Assembly: GCA_008694505.1 (NCBI GenBank)
Contig: VZDJ01007747.1
Coordinates: 38,607,615-38,671,614, forward strand
Reading direction: 5' to 3'
Source of the DNA: Cyanoderma ruficeps
Taxonomy: Eukaryota; Chordata; Aves; Passeriformes; Timaliidae
DNA length: 64,000 bases
In this document: positions 53,301 to 64,000 of the stretch, one piece after another
Numbering within the stretch: position 1 is the stretch's first letter
How the letters are laid out: every line of letters begins with the position of its first letter
The notes under the pieces: model-generated
What the model was told of the DNA's origin: nothing
The model's database searches: none
Seen by the model: the letters and a program-made list of their open reading frames with translations, nothing else
Translations under genes and position numbers: made by a program

Positions 53301-54789
53301 TTGCAGGCTTCCCAGACCACCTTTCTGAGACAAAAGAATGATCCCTTCTAAGTCAGGATGCTTGTCTGTAGGCACAGATCTAACAGAAATGTTCCCTGCC
53401 ACTTCAGGGGATTTCTTATCTTGTACCGTCTGCTGCTGGGACATTCCACAAGTGTCTGGGTCAGAACCTGCTCCCAGGCAGATCTGAGTGTCCAGCAAAA
53501 ATATGAAACTGAACTGGTTTTGCAGAAATGCAATGCATTTGATATCCAAAGAATTCAGAATAATTTCTGTGAATGCTGCTGCTTAAATCGGGAGACTAGC
53601 TTGAAAAATGCGTGGGTAACTAGCTCACAGGGGTACCTGCTTTGAATTGTGCTCATGTTTATTGATATTTTGAAAGAGCTATTTCGTGTATGATGGGAAA
53701 AAAGTCTGTCTCTAACCACAACTTGAATGTTTTTAATGTGTTTAGCATAACAGACTGAAACATCTTCACTGTGTGTTTATTTTTCATATTTTTATTTTTA
53801 AAATATTGCTTATTTGGCGTTTGTATCTCTGAATTCTTTTGCTCCTAGCTTCTTTCACATAGTAAATGTGAGCTTCTAGCAGTTAAGGTAAAGAATTTCT
53901 TGTGTTCCTGTAATTCAGTCAAAATTCATAGCCGTTGGTAGTAAAGCTATTTCTTTGTGAATGCCTTGCCCCAGTTAAAGGATGCTCACAAAATATGCAT
54001 TAAGTCCGGAGGTTTTGTTAGGTGTGTTAACACCTCTCTCCTGACCGAAGTGCAGCCGTGCCCTCAGTGCCTGTTTTAAATAAAAGGCTGTCTGACTCCC
54101 ATGGGAATGTGAGGGTGGGTTTGTGGAAATGACCCGTCTTGTAGCTTGTAGTGAACGCTTAGTGAGGAGTGGGTACTCAGCACAGCTCTTTCACACCCTT
54201 CAGAGGCTGTGCATCTTCTCCCCCTGGAGTGCTTGAATTGCTGAGAATTGTCGTTACTTTCTTTCTGTGTGTTTGTTCTGAAATACTGTTCATGGGTTTC
54301 TTAAATCCGATAATTGCTTTCTGCAGCTGGATTAGCAGATACATCTTCAAGAGGTTCTTGTTGCCTGTTAATTTGTGGCTGCAGTGGTGCTCTGTGATCA
54401 GAAATAGCATTTAGAGATAAGTGGAATGGCAGGTACTTGGAAGGCTTGTTTCTATGTCTGTGCATAGTGTCTTTTTCTTACCTTTTTTAAGGATCTTCTT
54501 AGCTATATTTCTAGGAAAGTAAGGCATAGCTAGTAGTAAGTGTTGCTACTAACAGTTGTTAAAGGACTTGGAACAGCAGATATGTATGTTAATTAAAAAA
54601 AGAAAAGAAGCTTAATAGATGGTAAAAGGGTGTGTTGGAACAAGCAAGTAAGATAAAGAGAGTATGCCTAACAAATCTAGAGCAATCACCTAAAGTAGGA
54701 AAGTGAGAGGCAGCAGCAAAACTCAAAAATAGCCAAATAACTTCTAGGAGCTTCTGTGTTCTGTGTTACTTTGCACAAGGAGAAGTGTT

Positions 54790-54804
54790 AAAAAAAAAAA
54801 AAAA
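54790..54804. repeat. Poly(A) run
   Basis: About 15 consecutive A followed by A-rich sequence. No retroposed element is recognisable next to it. Confidence 0.85.
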
Positions 54805-55816
54805 GGGAAAGAAAAAGTTCTAGGTGAATGTTGAACATCAAAAACTTCACAAAAAGTAATTTCTCTCAGCAGCCTTGCAGTCTTGTCAGGGTTGCTTAGT
54901 GGCACAGCTGACTCCAAAAAGTAGAAGATGGGAAATACAATAGGAAATAGCTGACTTGGTTTTTTAATGGTAACAGAACAAATATGTTTGCAGGATTTTT
55001 TGTAGACAAAGATTGTAAGTAGAAAAAGGGATTTAAAAATATGAATAGAAGTTTGTTAGAAAAATGGAAGGTAGTAAAAAAGTACACAGTCAACTGTGCT
55101 AAACATAATGCAAAAAGCATTTTTAAAATTGGGTCAGTAGAATGAAATGCAGGAAGAGAGAGAATTTTTTGAGCAGCATTTAAATGGATGGAAATGGTCA
55201 GAAATGAAAAAGGACAAAGCTGCTGGAATTGCCAAACACAGCTATTGATACTGTGCTTTGGGAGAGTGAATGAAGAAGGAAGGATGATTTCCCAGTGATA
55301 GATGGAAAGCAGCTAGCATCTTATTTTAACTATGATTTCCAAATCTTCAAAGTGAAAGGTCTGCGATTTGCGGAAGAGAATTAGAGTGAGTTTATTCTTG
55401 GGAAAAAAGTCTTATAATGAACAGTGAAAGAACAGGTAAACACTATTTATAACTTAATTTCGTTTGACTGGTGCCATACAGCATTCAAAACCTTTGGGCA
55501 CAGCAGCTTGTGAACAAAATTTATTATTTAATGTAATATTTATATTAGCAGCTAATGACTTTCCATGACAGAAGATTGAGGAGTTTTTCTTAGCTGAGAA
55601 AACAGCTGTTACTGGGTTTTTGAAAAGTCACTGTTTTAATGATCAGCTCTTTGATCTCACTTATCTGTGTAATTATTCTTGTTGCCCCTCTCTGATCAGA
55701 GGCTGCAGCTATTTAACTACATTAATCAGTGTTATTGATAACAATCCTGAGGAAGGCAACTTATAAATCATCATGCATTATTCAGGGTTTTGCATATTGA
55801 ATTGCTTCATTTTAGA

Positions 55817-55831
55817 AGCACCATCTAGTGG
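55817..55831 (-). promoter_or_regulatory. CTCF-like motif
   Basis: Minus strand reads CCACTAGATGGTGCT, matching 14 of 15 positions of the degenerate CTCF core CCASYAGRKGGCRSY. Confidence 0.4.
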
Positions 55832-56071
55832 TTTGAACACAAGTGTGGGAGCTAATAATTCTTTCCTGATGTATTGTAGCATTGCAGCTTAATCAAGACA
55901 ATTACCTGCAGTCATATTGTTTCTTAGCCTTGGTTTACCTGAGCTGAAAAAGAGAAGGAGGCCACTTTTGCAATTGTCTAAGAGAATTGCTTGTTTGTTT
56001 TTAATTACTCTGATGTGAAACGTATTTGTACCTTGTGAAATTTATTTTTTTGATGTGGATTGCTGTGAGCA

Positions 56072-56200
56072 GAATCATAATATATCAGATCAAAGGTCCA
56101 TCTAGCCTGGTGTGATGTCTGGTGGTTATTTCTTTCTCTGTCCTGTAACAGATGCCTAGGGACAAAGAAGAGATAAATGGAAACTCATATTTCCTCTGGA
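56072..56200 (-). mobile_element. Ancient CR1-family fragment
   Basis: Plus strand has AATCATAATATATCAGATCA then AAGGTCCATCTAGCCTGGTG, and later CAGATGCCTAGGGACA. The 'AGGTCCATCTAGCC..GTAT' phrase is the 3' region of an old amniote CR1 group known from turtles and crocodilians. It is strongly diverged. Ends are approximate. Confidence 0.6.
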
Positions 56201-58548
56201 CTCTTTTTAAAAATAGTCTGAAGCATAGGAGTTTGTTGAGCTATAGACTGTGCTCTTACAAATCAACAGCTCATGAAATTGTTTCTTTTAAATGACTAAT
56301 AATTTTTCAATTGTTTTATATTTCCAGTCTTCGTAATAGTTGCTGGCGTCTCAGTGCTTAAAGCTGTGTTTGATTCCAGTGAAGTAAACATTTTCTTTAG
56401 AAGCTTTTTCAGACAGCCAGTGGTGTGACCTAATGTGTCCCTTGTCCTGCAGACTCATTTTCTGGTGTTCCTCTAGGAAACCTGATTTGGACGTTTAGAT
56501 TCTGTTGCTTTCCTCCCACAGGGTGATGGTACTTAACAGAATTTAGAAAAAAATTACTCCTTAGAAATCACAGTGCATTTGTCCTAGGTTATTTTAGAGG
56601 AATGACAAAAGAATCCCACTAAGAATGTCCTCAGCACTGGATCACAGCAGAATGTTTTCTTACTGAACTAACTGAAAAATAAACAGTGCAAATGCTGTTG
56701 ATGTGCTTCATTTAACTGCTTTAAGTGTTAGGATGATCTACTTTCCTGGCAGTTATGCTGGCAACATTGACTTAAATTAATTCAGTAAAACTATTTTAAA
56801 ATAATGGTGTTAAAAATAAATTAATTGAAGGCTGTTTGTGTTTATTTGGTTCACATTTGAAGACTGACCCACCTTCATAGCTCGTCTGAAAGAACAAGTT
56901 TCTCCAGCTCGTTTTTACTGGAGGATGATGCTAAATTTGAATCTGTCTTACCTGTTCTCAGCTGGGTCTTTGTTTTCATCTTAAAAGTACACAATATTCC
57001 AACTATTTATTGTATCTCAAATGACAAGCTGGGATCACTGGTGTAATGGCCATATCCTGCTTGCATTCAGGAGGTGAACTGCTGCATTCCATGCAAGCTG
57101 AGGCTCTTGAATCCTATAAACTCGAGCTGTCCCTAAGTCAGCTAAAGCAAAGCACTTAGCCTGGCTCTGGTGGACAGCTCAGTGTAATAGGATATGGTTT
57201 TCCTTTGAGGCAGTGTCAGCTGCCTGCTACTTGAAAACAGGTGAGTGACAAAAGTTGTAATGCGTTTTCTAGAAGTCTAGATTTAGGGTATAGCAAAGAA
57301 AGAGGTTTTTTGGGAGATAGAATGCTTGGATAACTTAAATATAAAGCATTCCTGGCTCTGTATACCTTGCTGGTGTGACTGTAAAGTCTTGTTCTTATTT
57401 ATCTGTTTTGATGACATGGGTCAGACTTACTACATCCTGTCTGTTCTACCCTGCAGCCTTTAGGGTTTTCCTGCCTGTCACTCCAGTAGTCAGTGGCTTT
57501 TTTGTGTTACTGTTTAGGCTCCTAGCCTGACAATTCCTCTTGACCTTTCTGATCCCATAGATGGTTCTTCTTCCTCTGGGCCCTCTACATTCACCACCCT
57601 CCCCTTCCTTACTGTTACTGCTCGTGGTACTGTTTAGGGATAAGATGCCCTGAAAAGCTGATCAACAGGAACTGAATTGTGCCTCTACTTTGCTGAGTCT
57701 TGCTAGGCCATAAGCTTGTTTTTCTTCTCTTGTAGGGTCTTTACTCATACTTGATAGTCATTCAGAATGAATAATGTAAAAGTGGGCATCACATCAGTAC
57801 TGGGTACGTCATTCTGGGTGAATGGACAAAAGGGAAGCAAATGGGGGAAAAGAAACTGGAGGAGACAGGTGAAGAGTATGGGATTGAGGAAAAGACTTGG
57901 CCTTGAAATGTAAGAAAAATAGTTTGAGAGAGGAAAAAGGGAGGATGACTCTCCTACTCTTTCAAAATGCCTGCTCTTTATTTTGGAATGGAACACAGGT
58001 TAATTTAAATTAGCATGATGCTTATGCTGGAATGTGTTAATTCCTGTCATCAAGTGGCACTTTGATCTCTTAGAATTATAGGTGGCTGAGGCTAAACTAA
58101 CCGGATGCTCAGGGTGTTCTGCATTTCTGCTTTGCATTCTTCTAATTCTCACCTTCCTTTGTAGCCTTTTAATGTAGGAAACATTTCCTGACATTCTGAA
58201 GTTCATCAGATGTTCAAAACCGGAGTTTTTTCAGGTTATTGTTTCCTGCCAAGAAAGGAGCTGAGCTTGAAAGGGGTCTTTCTTGAGTGTTTGTGTGTAA
58301 ATGGCTTTCTGATGCTTGTCATCTAATAAACTTTTTTACGAATAGCGTGGGCTCTCATAGAAATATCTCTTTGTCTAATTCTCCTTCTGTAAGCACCAAT
58401 CTACAGGCAGAAATTTTACTTTGCTGTCTTGGTCCAGTTGTTAAAATTTGTGTGCTCTTAGCATACAAATGAGAACATACCAGCATTCTTCCTGTAAAAC
58501 CCTCTGAATCCTCTCAAAGCACTGTCTGCTTTTTACTTTATTTTCAAG

Positions 58549-58586
58549 ATGCATATGTAGAGAGTGGATGCATATATAGAGAGTGG
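58549..58586. repeat. Tandem duplication of 19 bp
   Basis: GATGCATATGTAGAGAGTG is followed directly by the same sequence with one change. Confidence 0.9.
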
Positions 58587-59585
58587 ATGTCTGCACTAAA
58601 CATTTAATGTTTTTTTCTAAGTATTTTTTGTAAAGCTGGACTAGTACATCTGGTCAAGTCAACAGCCTTACAAAAGTATCTTGATGGAATTGATGTCATT
58701 TTATGGTGTAAGGTGGATGGAAACCCTTATAGAATAAGGAAGAGTTAATGCAATGTAAGGAACAGGCAAAAATGCAAAGGGCCTTCAAATCTCATCTGGA
58801 ACCCATGATTTATTTTCTTTTGTATTTTAAGGAATCTTGCAGGTCTTCACAGAGGCGTAAGAGATGAAGTGGGAATGGCAGCTAGGCTTTTCTGTGTCCC
58901 TTGGTGATGAGTGGTGGTCATGTGGTTGCATGAAGTCCTGTCAGGACATGTGGTGCCATGGGTGTTTATTGCAGGTGTACACACAGGCCTTGTTTGTGTG
59001 GCTGTAAAGACATATTAGTTTTGCAGTGATTTTTCTTAAAGTCTGTTTGTCTTCCATAGGAATATTCATGGTGGCTAGCTTGGCTGCATCTAAAGAATTG
59101 TTTTGAAGACCATAGATAGCAGTATGTTCTTTTAAGGAATGATCTTCCTGTGCATTGCACAGCTATCTTACGTTTTTGGATAAAGCTGAGCATAAGGAAG
59201 TTGTCATGATCAGCAGGAACTAATTCAAAGAGGGCTTATGTTAAAAAGTGCTTATTGTGCACTGACAGGTGCTCACTGGTGTTAATTGTTAATTTGGCTA
59301 ATACTTTGTTTATGTTGAAGTGGTTGAGAACTGAAGTGTTCATGTTGGAGAATCTGGTTTCAGCTATTGTGATGATGTTCTGGAGTTATTTTATGGAAGG
59401 ACATCTTTGGTAGTTTTATTGTGTTTTTGATAATTCCTATGTTAATGTTTTTTTGAAGCAGTTGGCTAATTATGTATTTGAAGAGAATATTATATCCACA
59501 GCAAGTATTCTCATTTTCAATAAGACTGGTTTTTGTGGCTGGGTTTTTTGTTTTTGTGGGGGTTTTTTTGTTTGGTTTTTTTTTT

Positions 59586-59629
59586 NNNNNNNNNNNNNNN
59601 NNNNNNNNNNNNNNNNNNNNNNNNNNNNN
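59586..59629. other. Assembly gap (44 N)
   Basis: A run of 44 N sits inside poly-T, with G/T-rich sequence on the left and T10 on the right. The missing bases are probably more homopolymer. Confidence 0.99.
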
Positions 59630-62600
59630 TTTTTTTTTCTCCTGGGCTGTATCATTCCCTTGTGTTCAAAAGTTTTGTTTACTGCTTGCAGTGCCTTATT
59701 TCCCTAACATTACTTCCACCTGGATTTTTTGGTGGGGTTGTGCATAGGTGCAAACCTGCTATAGATTTTTTTTTCTCCTTGATTTCAGTCAGGATACTTG
59801 ACAAATACTGGACCTGATACTAGTGGTGACAGTAGGGAGAGAGGGACTGAAGTAGAAAGGCTGTAGGCTTTTTTCTCTTCACTTCTCTCACTAGAAGAGA
59901 CAAGAAAGCAAGGCTTCTTATTGGGCACTTAGGCACTTATCTTTATTTTAGAGTCTGTATTCTGTTGACAATTTAATTTTTTGTCCAGTTATTTTTAAAG
60001 TTATATTTTCTCAATTAATTGGCCACACTATTTCCTTTGAGAATTAGTTTATTTCAGGAAACCTTAGTCTTAAGTTGTAACTGGTTTTCAGTTTATTTCT
60101 TCTTCTATTGAAATTTGAGAGTTGCTGTTTGGCAGTTTCACATTAGACAGCCCTGTGTATAATTGATACAATAAACCAGTAAGATAATGTTAAAATAACT
60201 CCTACTTCTGAATTTGGAAGTATTTTTAGATATGGAACTGGGATTCATTTTCTTTCAAAAATGAATGAATCTTTAGAAAGACAACATGCTTTTCAGTATG
60301 AAAACATTAAAACTATGTTTTGCTCTGTATTAGAAATGTCCTGTTAATTTCTTGGTGTAATATATGTATATCTGTCTTTATGGATATATAATCTACTGTT
60401 CTGGTGTTAATGGGTCAGTGTTGGTGAACTGTAGGTGCCTCATTGTGTTTCTTTCCTGTGTGAAACAAAGAGGTTGTCTGTTGCATAATGTCATCTGACT
60501 TTTTCAGTGCATTTGATCAGCTTGATTAGCTTTTTGATTAATTTAGGAAAAAAATGTCTGGTAGAAATTCATACTTCATAAGAAATCATACACTATGTAA
60601 GACTGTCATAAAGAATAATTTGTGAGTAATCCTGAAGAGTTAATGGGTGACAACCTTTCTCCTGGAAACATTAGTTTTACTGTAGGAAAGATAAGCACAA
60701 TTTTTGCTTAAGCCCAGAGTCATTTGTTATCAGTCAGGTCAAGCAGTGAAATGTTGTGAGGTTGGTTCCAGCTCTTTTTATAGTTATTTCTCTGTCTATA
60801 TATATCCACATGTGCCTGCATGTTGTGTGTGATCCAAAACTTGTGTATTATCTGTGCATCTTTCAAATACAAATAGTCATGCTTCCTACCTCTGAAATGG
60901 GGGACTGCAGTGTGAAGGTGAGAAGAGGTTATTTGGTGCTCTAAATGTAGGTCAATAGCCAAACTAGTCAGAAAAGCTTAATTTGAGGGTTTCTCAGCCA
61001 TTTTATTCCTCATTTGCCGCTTCTTTCTATCCAATGGTTTTCATGAGATGATTTTTCCTTTTAGGTTACCCTGCAATATCATTTTACAGCTGAAGCAATA
61101 GACCAGATTGTATGTACTTTGCTATTCAAAGACTGGAGTGCAACTTACTGTTGCCATATGTTTAGATTTAGTGTCCAGCTCTTGCTTACAAATGAGAACA
61201 TATGGGAGATAGGTAATGGTGATTTTCAACTATTAGTCATGGTTAAAATGATGCCTCACTAGCCACCCCTCCAGTTAGTTCTGTCTTTCTCATCTCCCCC
61301 TCGTGGTAGCATCTCTGGTGTATATGGACTTGCAAAACTTCTGAGGAAAAAAAAAAAGGTTTCCTTCTTCTAAAATGCTTCTGTAATTTGGAGGGTGTGA
61401 TCCTCAACTGAGGTGGAGTCTTTTACTTCCAGATTTTCTGTTTTGTTTACTTTTTGTGAAATCAAGTTGCTGATGTAATACTGCATAGTAAAACAGGAAT
61501 TAGATGCTAAATGCTGGTACCTGTGATGTAAATAGGCTTTACAGTGTTGGATAAAAAATTTATCAGCAATGACTGATCTTAACCTTTGAACTTGCTCATT
61601 GCAAACTCATGATAGGACGTGGATTTTAGTTACTAAGTCACAGTCTGGTTACTTGAATCCTGTTACTACACACAGTTTATTACTCCCTTCTTTTACTGCT
61701 TATTAGGCAACTTTTCTATTGCAATGACTGAAATCTTCTGTAAAAGATGATGTGGTCAAATATATTAGTGCAACAGTGATGGCTTCAGAGCAAAGAGAGA
61801 GACATATTTGCCTGTCCAGAATACCTGACTCTTATCAAGAATTTTTGTGCACTCCCCTTGTGAATTTTAAGTCAACCATGACAGTAACGAAAATGCAGAA
61901 ATGCTGCTTGGTGCTCTGCTGGTTTTTCAGCTTGCAGCCATGTGCTCCTGTCTTATCTCCCTGATGTTGGTGTTGGAAATTGTGTAGCTGTGTCTTGCAT
62001 TGGATCATTTTTCTAGCACAGGTAGAAACTTTCTTGCTTTGTTTATATAGTTTTACAGGCTCAGTTACCAGCTTAACTGTGGAGAGGGGCAGTACAAACT
62101 CATCATTTGGTGGCAGGATGTTCTTTATATTACCTTGTACTAGCTATTGATTGCATCTTTAGTGTCTTTAGGGCTTGTGTCTTATGTTCTACTCATAATA
62201 TAAAATAAAATAAAATCCCAACCCAAATTGCTCTAATTCTATTGCTCCTTGTTTTGTATGGAAGGTGTTAATTTCTGTAATGCTGAGGCTGGTTTGAAAC
62301 CCAGGTGAAGTCCTGTGGGACTGAGGGTTAGACTTCTGATTCAGTTCTTCAGCATAAAATAGGCTCACCCAAAGTTATTTTTAGGTGACATATCTTGTAT
62401 AAAATGTTAATGCTAGTAATCTTGCAGTGGCAGAGACACAGATAGCATATGCTGGAAGCAAACCTCTGCAGAAGTAGTGAGACAAGGCAGTGAGCTATGC
62501 AAAGGGCAGGGTTTCCATTCTTGAACTGCATGGTGGTTTGAGCTAGTTGTTCTTACCAAAAAGAGCTGTGAAAGTATTTGGTGAATTCTCTGCTGTGAGT

Positions 62601-64000
62601 TTGGCATATCTGTTCTCTGTTTCAAGTTCAGTTCAATATATGAATTGTCAAACCTAAAACTTGTTAATTTTGGGCTTGGAACCAGTAGAGTAAAAGATCA
62701 GCTAATTATACTATTTAAACATTAAAAAAAATTAAATGCTTTAAAAGCATTTCCTCTATTTAATTTTCATTAGCTGGCTCAGAATTAATATATTGAAATG
62801 ACAGTGTTGTCAGATACTGTAATATTTTTCACTGTGTGCTTACCGTAATGAGATTTAAAAAACTGTAAGAAAGAGGAGAATACAAATCCGTGTTAATTTT
62901 AACCAAAAGCAGTTTTTTTTTCCTTTTCTTTGCACTTTGTTTACTTGAAAGCCAGCAAATAAAAATTCTGCAGAGCTGGGATTCACAAGTAGAAGTACTA
63001 TTACTTTGTAGATTCCTGCCCCCACCTCTCCAGTAAAGCAAGCAGTACCTGCACAAATCACTGCACTCTGCACGGAGTGGCACTGCACCACTTTATACTG
63101 GCATCGAGTGGCCTCAAAAGGGGCTGGAAGTTTTGCTCTTCTTGGGTAGCAACGCTTAAAGCACCACAAGCTGCTTCTAGGGTGGTTATTTCCTTAATCA
63201 ACCTAACAGCAATATGGAGGATGGCATTATATAATGTGTTTCCATGTCTTTGTGCCTGCTTTCCCTGGTCCCCAGTCCATTAGATGTAGCAATTAGGTGC
63301 AGGACAAAGGCAATGTGGTGAGAAGGGCTGCATTCCTGATGTTATTTCCACTGATAACACCTTATGTCGGTGGGGGGGAGGAGAATTTCTTTTGTGATTC
63401 ATATCACTTTTCTCTCTGGATAAAACAAGTTGTTAAGGGAAGTCTATTCTTAACCAGCCTTCAGAATTATTTCCAGATCCTAAATGTCTCAGTGAGGGAT
63501 TTGCTGAGGAATATGGAGATTGAATAGAAACTGTCTATTAAGTGGTGTTGGAGCACCCTCTGCAGCCTCATAATAATATTTAAATGAGCTTTGTACGTGT
63601 TTGGTGATAGATTAATGGAATGAATATTCAAAAAGAAGAATTAAGTATCCAGGTGTTTTATGCTGCTCTCTAGGCCCATCAAAGTACAATAGTAGATCCG
63701 TGGGGAAAATAATCAATTAGCGTGTTGAAGACCTTTTGTGTCTGTTATCCTACTGTACCTCTCCTGTAAAGAAAACTCTCAGCAGTTCTTGTAGGTTCAC
63801 TGAAGTTCAGACTGAAAAGTAAAGAATAGCACGTCCAGTGGGAATGGTATGAGAATTAGATCTGTGTGGCAGACAAGTTATAATGCTATTTAACAAATTG
63901 AGGGGAAAAGCTTAAGAAGTATTCCCTTTTGTACTGCCAGTTCACTGCCTTGTGATCTCAAGTTTCCAGGATTTGGTAACCTATGACTCACATCACAGCT

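Larger units (their letters stand above)
50385..64000 (+). other. ZFYVE28 intron 1 (continues beyond the window)
   Basis: No exon resembling the second ZFYVE28 exon (expected to begin RSDPQLL...) was found, so the intron is at least 13.6 kb. Its first 450 bp are the end of the CpG island. It then holds AT-rich sequence with an old CR1-type fragment (56072-56200), a CTCF-like motif (55817-55831), a small tandem duplication (58549-58586) and a sequence gap (59586-59629). Confidence 0.8.

Overview
This is a window of avian nuclear DNA. CR1 LINE fragments are scattered through it, including the typical 3' tail with the ATTCTATGATTCTATG-type repeat. The genes are split by long AT-rich introns, and one CpG island marks a promoter. 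CR1 dominance and few SINEs point to a bird; I cannot name the species, though the repeat content would fit a songbird.

Layout: positions 1-4001 are 3' flank with no gene I can support. From about 4.0 to 46.8 kb, minus strand, lies a complete CFAP99 (cilia and flagella associated protein 99) gene in 13 coding exons. I rebuilt the exons by hand: every junction is GT-AG, every phase agrees, and the product is 554 residues ending in a stop at 4002-4004. Its 5' untranslated exon should lie in the CpG island at about 49.4-50.8 kb. On the other side of the island, plus strand, the first coding exon of ZFYVE28 (LST2) begins at 50346 and encodes MMNRFRKWLYKPK. The rest of the window (50.4-64 kb) is ZFYVE28 intron 1, and exon 2 is not in view. 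The two genes are head to head, as I recall for human 4p16.3, and share one promoter with ZNF143-, NRF1-, YY1- and RFX half-site-like motifs.

Intron contents: five CR1 pieces, three on the minus strand and two on the plus strand; one longer CR1 copy has a recognisable reverse-transcriptase segment. There are two LTR-like stretches, AT microsatellites, an (ACT)n/(ACC)n trinucleotide array, a four-copy 23-bp minisatellite carrying AGGTCA, some perfect hairpins, a CTCF-like motif in a candidate conserved noncoding block, and a 44-base N gap inside a poly-T run.

The two genes are unrelated in pathway: an axonemal coiled-coil protein and an endosomal FYVE protein that limits EGFR signalling. I found no new gene system. 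The points most worth a second look are the GC splice donor of ZFYVE28 exon 1, the arrangement of the shared promoter, a 39-codon upstream ORF on a YY1 motif, and the AGGTCA minisatellite.
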